Source: Hyperoodon ampullatus (lineage: Eukaryota; Chordata; Mammalia; Artiodactyla; Ziphiidae). Taken from it: a DNA stretch of 64,000 nt. Positions 14,804 through 25,620 of the stretch are shown one piece after another (the first letter of the stretch is position 1; each line of letters opens with the position of its first letter). The position numbers and the translations under genes were made by a program. The stretch covers positions 7,182,001 to 7,246,000 of the forward strand of contig OX457075.1 in the NCBI GenBank assembly GCA_949752795.1. Direction: 5' to 3'. A model generated the notes under the pieces. That model had not been told where the DNA came from. It saw nothing but the letters and a program-made list of their open reading frames with translations, and did no database searches.

Positions 14804-14909
14804 GAATTGGGCTCCCCAGCCAGGGATCTCTACAATCTAGTTTCGTGACAACTCACAATCTTCAGCTAAACTGACACATCAGATTGTTTGAAAGTAAAAA
14901 TAAGACCCA

Positions 14910-15147
14910 ATTCAGTACTTTAAAGACACATCAGGGCTTCCCTGGTGGCGCAGTGGTTGAGAGTTCACCTGCCGATGCGGGGGACACGGGTTCGTGCCCC
15001 GGTCAGGGAGGATCCCGCGTGCCGCGGAGCGGCTGGTCCCGTGAGCCGTGGCCGCTGAGCCTGCGTGTCCGGAGCCTGTGCTCCGCAACGGGAGAGGCCG
15101 CAACAGTGAGAGGCCCGCGTACCGTTAAAAATAAATAAATAAATAAG
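14910..15147 (+). mobile_element. Short CHR-type SINE with 25 extra bases at its 5' end
   Basis: The unit between the TSD copies TAAGACCCA (14901-14909 and 15148-15156) starts with 25 bp of non-SINE sequence (14910-14934) before the SINE head. The same 25 bp precede a different SINE at 16038-16062. Confidence 0.85.
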
Positions 15148-15692
15148 TAAGACCCATCTAGGCAAAGACAACTTCTGGCAAAGAGACTTCTTTGGGCAAA
15201 GAGATGGCTTTTTCCATTCTTTCAGACTATTTTTGAAGCATGCCAAGTATAGCACTTTTTGAATGGCCAAAAGGGAAAATGTACAACATATCTGGCACAC
15301 AGTAAGTTCTCAGTGAATATTCTTTGGAACAAATAAGTGATAACAGACCTTACTGGGGCAGGTATATGCCCTAGGATTGGCTTGTTTACCAGCCGTTTTA
15401 CTCCTTTTTACATCTAAGGGCCTCATTACAGAGGTGTCACTACAGAGGTGCCATTACATCTTGTATCTTACCTGTTCCCACACTTCTACAGAATTACTCA
15501 GCCTGAGTTCTAAAGCATATAGAAAATCTGGGGTAAGTTTAAATACATTAAAATGTCAGCTTCCTAAAAACCAACAAAATTAAAACCAACAAAGCTTTAA
15601 TTGTGTACTAAGCCTATCCTTTTACATGTATCTTTTCCAACTAGAAGAATAAAGTTTATATAAATATTGGAGGGTGGAATTCCAAGGCTTGC

Positions 15693-15773
15693 CTTGCTCG
15701 GGCAATAGCTAAGACTGTTTTATAACTGTAGAAGGCCATGTTTGTGTTTGTCTCAACAAGTCAACATAGGGAC
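15693..15773 (-). CDS. LETM2: LETM2 first coding exon (start codon at 15737-15739)
   Basis: The acceptor TTCTGTCTAG precedes 34 nt of 5' UTR, then an ATG and 15 codons reading MAFYSYKTVLAIARA, close to the human start MAFYSYNSVLAIART. The exon ends with two bases (AG) of a split arginine codon completed by the next exon. The donor reads AAG|GCAAGC, a GC rather than a GT donor. This segment would begin the mitochondrial presequence. It is too short to appear as an open frame and was found by homology. Confidence 0.9.
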
Positions 15774-15810
15774 CTAGACAGAAGGAGTAAGTAAACAATT
15801 CAGTACTTTA

Positions 15811-16035
15811 TTTTTATTTTTTTTATTTTATTTTTTTTTTTTTGCGGTAAGCGGGCCTCTCACTGTTGTGGCCTCTCCCGTTGCGGAGCACAGGCTCCGG
15901 ACGCACAGGCCCAGCGGCCATGGCTCACGGGCCCAGCCGCTCTGCGGCATGTGGGATCTTCCCAGACCGGGACACGAACCCGCGTCCCCCGCATCAGCGG
16001 GCAGACTCTCAACCACTGTGCCACCAGGGAAGCCC
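15811..16035 (-). mobile_element. Short CHR-type SINE
   Basis: Minus-strand copy. Perfect 15-bp TSD CAATTCAGTACTTTA at 15796-15810 and 16036-16050. Confidence 0.95.
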
Positions 16036-16062
16036 CAATTCAGTACTTTAAAGACACATCAG

Positions 16063-16362
16063 GGCTTCCCTGGTGGTGCAGTGGTTAAGAATCCGCCTGC
16101 CAGTGCAGGGGACACGGGTTCGAGCCCTGGTCCGGGAAGATCCCACATGCCGCGGAACAGCTAAGACCGTGCACCACAACTACTGAGCCCGCGTGCCACA
16201 ACTACTGCAAGCCCGCGCGCCTAGAGCCCATGCTCCGCAACAAGAGAAGCCACTGCAATGAGAAGCCCGCACACTGCAACAAAGAGTAGCCCCGGCTCGC
16301 GGCAACCATAGAAAGCCACCAGGCAGCAAGGAAGACCCAATGCAGCCAAAGGAAAAAGAAAA
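16063..16362 (+). mobile_element. Long CHR-type SINE
   Basis: Long form (repeated CAACTACTG units, then GACCCAATGCAGCC). It starts 27 bp after the minus-strand SINE, forming a head-to-head inverted pair. No clear TSD. Confidence 0.9.
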
Positions 16363-16894
16363 AAATCAATTATACAGATATCAGGATTTAAGTGTTTTTA
16401 ACTATTGCAAGGGTAGAAATTTTGCATATTCTATTCAAGGTGTAAAATTTCCTTCAAGTGCATTTCCAACAATCACGAATAATATTTTCTTAGCCCTGGA
16501 TTTGAGAATGGTTATTTGAGACCCCAACAAGTAGAAATGATCTCGAATACGATGATGGTCATGATGGTGATATGGTCTTCAAAGACATTTTGATTTCTGG
16601 TCAACAGTACTGAGTAATTTACTTGAACGGTTGCCAAGTAGTTAAGAAATCAAGACAAACTTATTTGTAGCCTAAAATTACAGGTAGACAGTAAATATTC
16701 TGGATTTGTTTTCAATTAGCTTTTTTCCATACTTGGAAAAGCTGCTGCCAACATTTAAAGATTGAAAGTACTCACTCAGCAATGAAAATATGCATGGCAC
16801 CTACTAATAATTCAAGTGGAGGTAAACGGGTTTCCTATGCTAGTGATCCTCCAAAGAGCCCAAACTGAGCTTTAAAACTTTAAATAAGCTTTAC

Positions 16895-17990
16895 CAAAAT
16901 TTTTCTGCATCCTACGGCGCTCTTCAGCCAACGGCATCAAGAGCCTTATTATCTCGCAGTGTCAACTCGCTTTCCTGAAGCTGGGAAAGGAGTAGCAATC
17001 CCTCCGGTATGGAAACCTCAACCACAGACCTGACATTTTGAGCAAGAATTCAAATGATACTTCGGAACATCTGCACCCAGACCAAGGGCGGGTGGTCCCC
17101 TGCTGGAGGAAGGCCAGACCCGATCGGGCAGTTAATCTGCTCTCGGGCCACGGGCACTCGCCGCCTGGACTGTGGGCAACCACTTCCCAGGAGTGCCCGG
17201 CCGTGACCGGGGCGGGGCGGAGCCAGGCGGCGAGCCCCGCCTGCGCTTATGCGCCGCCACGCCCGCTCGCCCGGGCCCCAGGCTCCCCTGGTTACCTTTG
17301 CTTTAGATTCTCGACGTCACGGGGGCAAAACGCGCTCTCGGCCTCCCCAGCCGGTGACTTTTGTGCGCGTTGTGTGTTGCTGGACTGTGTTTGCTGTGCT
17401 GGGGTCCCGGGGCGGGGGGCGGGGTCTTTGGTTTTTTTTTGGAGCGGGCGTGTTGCAGGCACGGGGGCCAAGAGCCTTGGCGATCCAAGTTTAAGGAAGG
17501 AAGGCGAGAAGAATCGGGACACAGGGTACGGAAAAGAAATGAGGAAGCCAAGCATGGAAAGAGGGGGGATGGAGGCTGAGCCCCAAAGTTGGGGTGCGGG
17601 CGGGGGGCCGAGGTCAGGGGCTGAGGAGAGCGCGGGGTGGGGCCTCGAAGCTGTCTGGAAATCTGGGCGCTGTTAGGAGGAGCAGGATGCGGAGGGAAAA
17701 CAGGCAGGCGCGGTCCACCAAGTAACAGCCTGAGGACTTGGCCCGCCCACCCCTACTTCCTACGGCAGGCTCACCGGAACTGCTGCCTCAGTCCTCCAGC
17801 GCCTTCCCAATTCCCCTCCTCCCACAGCTCCCCCAGCTAGAAGGGCCAGAAGCCAAGTCTCTATGGCTCCACCTCTTTCCTCAGCCATTACGTCACTCTG
17901 AGTGACGACACCACCCACCAATGAGCTCTCAGATTCTGGGGCGCTAAGGCGTCCCTCGCGCTGGCAGCCCAGGGGGCGGCAAGGTCTGGT
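16895..17990 (-). promoter_or_regulatory. LETM2: LETM2-side CpG island, promoter and possible non-coding exon 1
   Basis: A CpG-rich stretch (densest about 17090-17780) lies upstream of the first LETM2 coding exon and must hold its promoter and first untranslated exon. I cannot fix the start site. Minus-strand donor candidates are TTCCG|GTGAGC (exon end 17775), an AAG|GTAACC at about 17296, and TTTTG|GTAAAG (exon end 16895). The 17775 donor fits best, because CRE-like and CCAAT elements sit about 110-140 bp upstream of it. No protein-coding exon is supported here; the long frames are products of GC richness. Confidence 0.6.
17888..17922. promoter_or_regulatory. CRE-like palindrome plus CCAAT box
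   Basis: TTACGTCA (17888-17895) overlaps a perfect inverted repeat CGTCACT-CTG-AGTGACG (17891-17907), giving two CRE half-sites in opposite orientation. A CCAAT box follows at 17918-17922. This is a typical ATF/CREB with NF-Y arrangement for a CpG-island promoter. Position upstream of the best LETM2 exon 1 donor suggests it serves LETM2; this is inference. Confidence 0.6.
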
Positions 17991-18180
17991 TCCCACTGGC
18001 GAAATGATTTCTCTACTGGGTTTAGTTTAAGGAGTGTCTATGCTGGGGGGCTCAATCCTGACGTTTTTCTGCCTGTTCACACTCTGTAGGCTGTGGATTC
18101 ACCCCCCCCCCAAAAAAAACCCTTCCTTGAAGCTGGATTAAAGAAGCTCTTACCCTACCAGTCGCGTAATATGCCTGATA

Positions 18181-18194
18181 GTCGCCATGGTGAC
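18181..18194. promoter_or_regulatory. RFX X-box-like palindrome
   Basis: GTCGCCATGGTGAC is a near-perfect inverted repeat fitting the RFX-family X-box pattern GTYNCCATGGNRAC. It lies between the two gene promoters, about 270 bp from the CRE-like palindrome. RFX factors drive ciliary and testis genes; a role here is inference. Confidence 0.5.
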
Positions 18195-18199
18195 TATCT

Positions 18200-19520
18200 G
18201 GGAGTCACCAATTACATCACTTTGATATATTTCCCCCACCTTCCAACTCCGCAACTGCGGGCGGGGAAAGCAGTGAGGGGAGGGAGTGGCAGAAAGGGCG
18301 GGAATGGTGAGGAAAACATCCCTTCTCCTATATCCAGGGCCCAAAACTGGAATGCTATGAAATCTTCATATGGAAATCTGAATTCCACTAAATAAAATTG
18401 CTTTATAAATGTTCTCTTAACAGATATTGGTTATGTTCAGCAGTTTGTGTTTCTCAAATAACATTTAAAATGTATACTATAGTAGCTGTGCAATGACATT
18501 GGCATTGCAGGTTTGTGGGCACTTCAGTTCCGAGGATGGGGAACTGAGCCATCTTGGGAGAGTGAAAGATCTAAAAATGTACTCTATCCCCAGTTATCTC
18601 TACCCATCCATTTTATCTGGCTCTAGAAGGAAAACAAAATTTTGGTGGCTCTACTTTAACATGACAGGAAGGAATCGCTTTCACACGGAGAATGCTTCTC
18701 TTAACATGTGACTGACCACAGACCTTACTCATCTGGGCTCACATTTGTAAGAATAAAAGATGGCGGGTATAAAATTTCATTTTTTTAAAAAATGTAGACT
18801 GCTTTTAATCTACAAAGCATTTTTCAGCTAATAACCAAATGGATCCCCTATGTTACATAGGCAAAACTTTTCAGTTTGGCCACTAGAGGGCCCTTTGTGC
18901 GTGTCTGATACCCAACTTTAGACCGAAAGGCTTCACTTCACGTTCTATGTTTACGAGAGTTAACAAAATCTACAAAGCTTTATAAAGTCTCTTTACCTTT
19001 CCTTCCCTGAAAATTCCCGATGGTAAATTTTGAATTCTAAAAGGCTAGGTAGGTATAATTTTCACATTAATTTCATAAATTAATCACTGCACTATCATGT
19101 TCATGTACTTTTCTGGAAAAGATCATAAAAGATGCAAAAATATTCTTCTCAGTTCCCTGGGAGACATTTTATGCCGGGAAATATTCTTATTCATGCATTG
19201 TATTCATTTACAACCAGGCACAGTGAAAATCATTAAGTATTCATAAACCAGATGAACGATTCCAAGCCCAGTATTTGAAAGATGAGCTAGATTTTCTACC
19301 ATGGCCATATGTCAGCAATCCCATTTTAAAAAGGGAAGGTTTAAGGATCTTTCTTATTGAAATCCATTGGTTCAAAACAATGTCTGCGTTCTCTTATCAG
19401 GCCTGGTGATTTTTTTGACTTTCAGGATAAGTGATTTATCATGTAATGAGTTTCTTAATATAATCTTCAGAAGACAAACAAAAATGTTTTTTTCTTCCTA
19501 AACTTGGCCCTGAGAATTGT
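18200..19520. other. Intergenic, no recognised gene or repeat
   Basis: AT-rich non-repetitive sequence between LETM2 and NSD3. Open frames are short and without coding character. Confidence 0.5.
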
Positions 19521-19536
19521 GTTAGATTGCTTTCTT

Positions 19537-19877
19537 TTTAGAAAAAAATTTAAATTTTCTTTTCTTAAATTTATTTTTGGCTGCTTTGGGTCTTGTTTCT
19601 ACGCGCAGGCTTTCTCTAGTTGTGACGAGCAGGGGCTACTCTTCGTTGCGATGTACGGGCTTCTCACTGCGGTGGCTTCTCTTGTTGCAGAGCATGGGCT
19701 CTAGGCGCGCAGGCTTCAGTAGTTGTGGCTCACGGGCTCTAGAGTGCAGGCTCAGTAGTTGTGGCTCATGGGCTTAGTTGCTCCGTGGCATGTGGGATCT
19801 TCCCTGGCCAGGGCTCAAACCTGTGTCCCCTGCATTGGCAGGCAGATTCTTAACCACTGCACCACCAGGAAAGTCCC
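19537..19877 (-). mobile_element. Long CHR-type SINE
   Basis: Minus-strand long form with duplicated GGCTCAGTAGTTGTGGCTC body. TSD AGATTGCTTTCTT at 19524-19536 and 19878-19890. Confidence 0.93.
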
Positions 19878-19899
19878 AGATTGCTTTCTTAATGAACTG

Positions 19900-20860
19900 T
19901 TTGCTCACTTTCTATGAAGAATAGAAAACATGCTCTGAACCTCGTAAGATGTTAGACGCTAAAAATGTAAATTATTATTTTAATGGCCATTTCCCTAAGT
20001 ACGGCTCCAAATCTAACATTATTAACAATGTGTATGTTATGCAGGAAGAGACTATTCATTTACTTCACATAAGTTTAATTTTAAACTCTTGTCAATACAG
20101 GAAGGTGGGAAAGAAGGATGAAGATAGAAAGGATCATAGGAAAGGAAAAAAAAAAAAAAAAAAAAGACCCATTTAACCTCTCTTTCCAGGAGATAGAATC
20201 AAACATTTGAAATAAGCTCAGGTGGTGTGGCCCCCTTTGGCGAAGACATTTAAAACAAAAATGTGCTTTTACTGATTCCTTTAACTTTTGGTACCACAAG
20301 CATAGGAACCACATAAGCACAGATTTAGAAATAGTTAATGATTAACAGTAATGGGAATGCTTAATTCTGAATATCATCCTTAGCATTATTAACAGGGTTG
20401 TGTGTGTGTGGTTTTTTTTTTAAACGAATGCAAAATTAGAAATCATGAAAATAATTGGTCTGTAGGAATCTTTTAATTTCCTGTTTAAGTGGTATTTAAA
20501 GATAAAGGTAGCAGGGATTGCCCGTAACGGTACCAAATAGATCCAGCACCGTAACGTCGATGGAGAGTCTAAGGTCTAGTGGTGATATGACTTTATTATT
20601 CTCAGAACGGAGTATTGGTTTCCTCATCTGGTCGCTGCCTGTGTTTCCTTTGTACTTTCATGTCTGTGCTACGACGTTCTAAGTCATTATCACCAGGCCC
20701 CAGGAAATATCACCAAATCGGCCCACTCCTGCAAGACGAGTTTACTGTGTCACGCACCTGGTACCTTCTATTGTTTCACATAAATTTCCTAGGATGGGGA
20801 GGGATATAGGGTTACAGAGAATCTTGACTCCCGCTTCGTCCTCTCATTCTTGCGTACGTG
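19900..20860. other. Intergenic, no recognised gene
   Basis: Unique AT-rich sequence with an A-run at 20145-20165 and a (TG)n stretch near 20400. Nothing else recognised. Confidence 0.45.
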
Positions 20861-22022
20861 AGCTCTGTCTGGGACAAACGCCCTCATCCCTCAAAGCGCA
20901 GGTCTGGCCGCGAGCAGTGCAGGGCCCGGCACGTGACGGGCGGGGAGCCCGCCGGTCCCTCTGGGTTGGGGTGCGGGCGGCTCTGCCTTCCTTCCCCCCG
21001 TTACCCACAAGCCCCCGGGCCCGCGGGGCGAGAAGGAAGCAGGCGTGTGGGGCCCGGGGGCCTGTCAGGGAGGCGTCCGAGGAGCCTGCCATCCGAGACT
21101 GTCCCCCAAGGCTCCGGTGTGAAATCGCTGCCACACGCAGAGCCCGGTGGGACAGGGAGCTCCTCTGTGACAGCTGTCGGGCGGGAGACAACCAGGGTGG
21201 CACAGAAATCGCTGTCCTCTTTCCCGCTCATCTTAACCGAGCGCCCGTTTGTAGGGGATTTCTAAGGTCTAGGGAGGGCATCGCAGTGTCACCCCGAGGA
21301 GTCCCATCTGGTGATTGACATGTGCTGTTAGAAGCATCAAAGAACACGCACGAGCACACTTTCGCCTCCCAGGCCCAATCTCTATCCTGCCTTCTAGTTT
21401 TGTTTTGTTTTTCACTCTCCTCCGCGTCGTGCCTTTCTGTCTCTCTGCCTTTATCGCCTGCGGCCTCACTTCTAGTCGAGACCCCGCCGGGCCGCTGGCG
21501 TTTCGGGCTCTCCCCCAGTCCCTCCTTTCCGCCCGCCGACTGGCCTCTTCCTCCTTTAGCCCACTGCGCCCGGAGCCCCGGACTGCATTTCCCGGCAGGC
21601 GCCGCGGCCAGCGGCCAATGAGCGGCTGAGGATTTGGCGGCGGCGGCGTCCCGAGAGTCGGGGTGGGGGGGGGGCTTTGTGCGCGGCGGCGGCGGCGGCG
21701 GCTGTGGCGGTGGCGGTGCCTGTGCCTGTGGCGGCGGGAGCGGGCGGCGGGAGCGGGCGGCGGCGGCGACCAAGACGGAGGCGGAGGCGGAGGGAGACTG
21801 TCCACTGGTCGCCGCGGAGAGGCGTGCGAGGCCAAGTCGAGCCCCGACGACGACCCTGCTGCCCCGGCCCGGCCGCCAGCCACGGGCTGGTCTCTGGCAG
21901 CTGCAGCTGCGCGGCGACCCCCATCCCTCCTGCTCCGCTGCCCACCCCACCGCCCGCAGTCTTCCTCCTCTTGCTGCGCGCCCGGCCCGGCCTGGCCGTG
22001 GCCCTCCTCGGTGCCGGCCGCC

Positions 22023-22055
22023 ATGGCAGAGGCGTCCGGCGCGGGGGAAATCTAG
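22023..22055 (+). other. uORF 1 in NSD3 leader, optimal Kozak
   Basis: ATG in GCCGCCATGG context (ideal Kozak) opens a 10-codon frame, MAEASGAGEI, then TAG. If it lies in the mature mRNA, most scanning ribosomes would start here, making NSD3 translation dependent on reinitiation or on alternative transcription starts. The peptide has no known function. Confidence 0.7.
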
Positions 22056-22067
22056 CCCGGGGATTTC

Positions 22068-22160
22068 ATGCGGCCTAGCTTGGTTCCGCCTCCTCCCCCC
22101 GCGGCCCCGGCGGCTGCCTGCACCCCAGCCCTACTCCGGGCCTCCGTGTGTCTCCTGTGA
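22068..22160 (+). other. uORF 2 in NSD3 leader
   Basis: ATG at 22068 opens a 30-codon frame (MRPSLVPPPPPAAP and on) ending at TGA 22158-22160, all inside exon 1. The context at -3 is weaker than for uORF 1. No function for the peptide is suggested. Confidence 0.55.
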
Positions 22161-22187
22161 TCGTACTGACACGGCCGGGGGGTTAGA

Positions 22188-22203
22188 ATGGAACAAAGTG
22201 AAG
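22188..22203 (+). other. uORF 3 in NSD3 leader, crosses the exon 1-2 junction
   Basis: ATG at 22188-22190 (A at -3, G at +4) reads MEQSE, then continues after splicing into exon 2 as GPMRERES and stops at TAA 58504-58506. It depends on joining 22203 to 58481. Confidence 0.55.
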
Positions 22204-22244
22204 GTAAAGTGAATGCGTGTGTGTGTGTGTTTGTGTGCGCGCGC

Positions 22245-22900
22245 GCTGGAAGGAAGCGCTGAGGTGGGGACGGCGAGGAGGGGGCGACCTAGGGATGGGA
22301 CCCGGTTAGGGAGAGAGACCTTAGCAGGGATGGGAGGACTAGCGGGTGGCCTGAAAGGGTTCGAGGGGAGTCTAGAAGGATGGAGCAAGGCGGGGGATGT
22401 GGAGGGGATTGGGAGGTGGGGCAGGAGAGGTAGGATGGGGATGAGGGATGGAGTGGCGGTAAGCTGGGAATTGGGAGTAGAGGTGGGATGGGGGCGGGGA
22501 TAAAGATGGAACGGGGGAGGGGCAGGGGGAGAGGAGAAGAGTTAGGTTTGGAGATTAGAGACCTGGGCGGACAGAGAAGTAGGCAGGTTTGGGGGTGGAG
22601 TATGGGAACTAGGAGAGTCTGGGGGAAGGAGAAAGAATTAGGTGGAGAGATGGGGCCTCAAGGGAGACACGAGGGAATGGAAGTGGAGGAAAAGGTGGAT
22701 TCGGAAAAAGGGATGAGAAATGCTTGAGACAGGATGCAATAGGAAGATAGGAAATAGACTCAGGAACTGGGAGACCCAGGATTGGGCTCGGGAAGGAAAT
22801 GAACTGAATGTTGAGAAGGATGAGAACTATGGACCAAGCGTCACAGAGTGGGAGGAAAAGAAGGAGAAGGGGGTTGTTAAAGTGTTAGGAAGGGAAAGCC
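22245..22900 (+). other. G- and purine-rich start of NSD3 intron 1
   Basis: About 650 bp just after exon 1 is strongly G-rich and purine-rich on the plus (non-template) strand, made of imperfect GGGGA and GGAGA-like runs. Such positive GC skew after a CpG-island promoter is typical of R-loop-forming first introns. Open frames here are compositional artefacts. Confidence 0.6.
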
Positions 22901-22949
22901 TTTTGTTCCTATATTTGTGTGTATTCTGTGCCTTTTCTTTCAAGGCTAG

Positions 22950-25030
22950 ATAATGGAGAAGCTAGTGGTTATGGTGTTGTGAAATGGGGAGGTGTGGGTT
23001 TTACTGCTTTGAGGTGCTTTGAGGGAGGAGGAGGTGTGTTCGTGTCATGGTAGCAAGACGGAGAGAGACATGGCCACAATTTGATGGTTTTGGTGAGGGA
23101 GTGAAGACTATTCAGATTTAAAGGGGGCAGGGGCAGCCATGTTTGCTGCCAGGCACTGCAGTGTAAATAAATTCCTTCTTCTCTCCGACATCAGTATGAA
23201 TCTGGAAGGGGCCAGTTCAGATTGTGAACCCCCTTTCTTTCTATTCATGAACTCTTCCCATACATCTTGGGGTCATTTAGAATTATTCATAACCACCAAA
23301 GGAGGTAGTCATGTTTTCCATTTTGTGTGTTTCGCTGCCCCCCCTTTTCCTTCTGGCTGCGAACAAGGCATGCTAATGAACTGCGGTGTAAAATTTAACC
23401 CCTTTAATAAAGTTAAAACTATATTTTTGACTAGCTGAAGGAATCCTTACTACTCTTATTTCAAACATGATCATGAAAAGGCTTTTCAATATTGAAAATT
23501 CATTTGTTTCAGAAGCCTCAGAAGCAGTCAACATGTTTTCTGCCATTCTTTAAGTAAACAGGGAAATTGCCTCGGTTATTTTACTTGGGCTTGTGCTCTC
23601 GGCAAAGCACTGTGTGAGGGGAGAGGAGAGGTAGGAAGGTCTGCTGTGGTACCTTATTATCTGCTTGCTGTAGTTTGCGTGTTGGAAAATTAGAAATGTG
23701 TGTATTTTAAAATGGTGTTTCTGATGGCTCTTGCTTATAGGTGTTAAGAAGTGTTTTCTTTTTTAAAATAAACTCTCTTCCATCCTTTCTCTTTGCTTTC
23801 ATACAATTGCCCAGTACAATCTCCAGATGTCAGTTCAGCACAGTGCAATGATCTATGAAGCAGGCATGCAGAGCTCAGAGCGTCATTCAGGTGCCAGGAT
23901 TTTTTGGTGGGAACTTCAGGTCACTCTCAGGAAAGCTACAGTAACTCTCACATGTATTCAAGTGTATCTACTTATGTGATTTGAAATAGTTACTATTCTA
24001 AAGCTTTAAATACTAACAAACTTACAGTAGCTGAACTAAGTGGAGCCTATTTTATTTTCATATTGAAAAGGATTAAATGTGTGTGACCTTTTGTTTTTGT
24101 TTTATCATTGTAATTGGGAGAATCCAAACTTTAATCCGTCACATTGGTGTTGAAACTGTTCTCTAATACCAGGAAGGCCTGTTAAAACTGTAATATGATG
24201 GACTCAAACCAGTTGTGCTACATATTGATTTAATCTATAATAATTCCTCATCCTTTCAAGTTGTTATATAGAATTTTAGGATGTGTTCTTGGTCTGTTGG
24301 AAAAATTAAATTGAATATTGTTAGAGTGTTACTTTGGGAGATACTCTATACTTTTAGTATAGAGGTCAGATTTACAACTTATTTTGATTTGATAATATTC
24401 AGCCTGAATTTTTAAAAATCTTATGAGAAAAAGTTCCACTCAAAAAATCCATTCAGTATGCTTTTTTGGAATTTATTTTTATGGAGATTTCATTTTTATA
24501 TCTCTCACTTGATTGACGTGTTATTTGTAATTAATTTGTGAATGAACCATCAGTGCCATCCGTAAATTTTTAGGAAAATGAGAAAGTGTTGTATATTAAA
24601 ATAAGAAAAGACTCTTGGAAGCTTGAATTACTTAAAAAAAAAAAACAACGTTTATTCCTAGATATTCAGCATTTTGTAAAGATAAGGGTCGCCTGCCCAG
24701 CTGTCATGAGTATTCTGGCTCCTGGCTAGGTATCCACATGTAATGAAGAAGGCTACTCTAGTTAGCTGACACTTAATTAAAACCCAGACTGTGCTCTGAT
24801 TACCATGTCCCTCATCAGCTCATCTACTACCTGTGATAGCTTTTTTTTTTTAACTTTAAATTAATAGATATGCCCTTTCTTAAACTGATCAGATTGAATG
24901 AGTTTGGGGTAAAGGAAATTGGTTGCCTTTGAGATTGGTCATCCTTGAATGAATTGTCAGTGTCTTTAGTCAGTTGTCCGATTCTAAAAGACACTCCATT
25001 TCTGGAATTTATAATAATATTTATAATAAG
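22950..25030. other. Intronic, no recognised gene or repeat
   Basis: Non-repetitive NSD3 intron 1 sequence. The open frame near 23139-23438 has no recognisable similarity. Confidence 0.45.
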
Positions 25031-25039
25031 CCTAGTAAT

Positions 25040-25255
25040 GGCTACCAATAGCTGTTGTCCTCTAACAATGTGCTGTGCTAAATGTCTTATATGGATGATT
25101 TCCTTTCATCCTCCCAACAGTTGTGGGAGGGTTAGTACTGTTAACTCCTTTTCTACAGATGGAGAGATTGAGGTTAAACACCTTAATAACACACAGATGG
25201 TAAACAGCAAAGCCAGTATACGAACCCAGGTCTTTTCTAACTATAAAACCTGATC
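25040..25255 (-). mobile_element. MIR remnant
   Basis: Antisense MIR phrases: TTTTCTACAGATGGAGAGAT, GATGGTAAACAGCAAAGCCA and ACGAACCCAGGTCT. Confidence 0.65.
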
Positions 25256-25620
25256 AGCAGACCTTTACTTTTATTTTCTTGTAAAGATTCATAAAAATAA
25301 TACACGTCCATTATTTAAATTTTTTTGAAATATTATAAAAGACTATAAGAGGTTTAAAGAAAAGTTAACACTCTGTTCTCCACGAACAACCATTTTGAAG
25401 TTTCTTGGGTGTCCTCCTAGAAAATTTCTGTACATACGTACGTACATCTGTCTTAAAATACATAAATTCTATCACACTGTTTGCATTTTGCTATTTTGTT
25501 TTAGTAGGCTACCTGGGACATCCTTTCAAACAAGCACATATGGACCTACAGCTTTCTTTTTTTTAAGGGTCGTATAGTATTCCATTGTTTGAAATATTGA
25601 TTAATATTAAGTTGTTAACA
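25255..25620 (-). mobile_element. Ancient L1-like fragment (tentative)
   Basis: Low-complexity-rich sequence with TATTCCATTGTTTG and similar phrases of antisense old L1 3' ends. Confidence 0.4.

Larger units (their letters stand above)
21650..22203 (+). other. NSD3: NSD3 exon 1 (5' untranslated; start approximate)
   Basis: The exon ends at donor AAG|GTAAAG (22203/22204), which pairs with the acceptor at 58480. The 5' end is uncertain. The leader contains CGG repeats and three upstream ATGs, the first in an ideal GCCGCCATGG context. It carries no part of the NSD3 coding sequence. Confidence 0.7.
20870..22340 (+). promoter_or_regulatory. NSD3: NSD3 CpG island and promoter
   Basis: Very high GC and CpG content covers this stretch. 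Recognisable elements are an E-box CACGTGAC (20930-20937), a ZNF143/GFY-like GACTGCATTTCCCGGCAGGC (21581-21600), a CCAAT box in GGCCAATGAG just downstream, an E2F-like TTTGGCGG, then CGG-rich tracts (about 21678-21775) with G-quadruplex potential. Transcription of NSD3 probably begins after the CCAAT box; the exact start cannot be read from sequence. The long proline-, alanine- and arginine-rich open frames on both strands reflect GC bias and are not supported as genes. Confidence 0.8.

Noticed and set aside
17038..17676. 212-codon open frame on the plus strand
   Set aside because: Lies in the LETM2-side CpG island; low-complexity composition and no recognised similarity.
21228..22212. Long open frames on both strands over the NSD3 CpG island (up to 251 codons)
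   Set aside because: Proline, alanine and arginine runs produced by GC-rich CGG repeats; no known domain, and overlapping frames are open on both strands.
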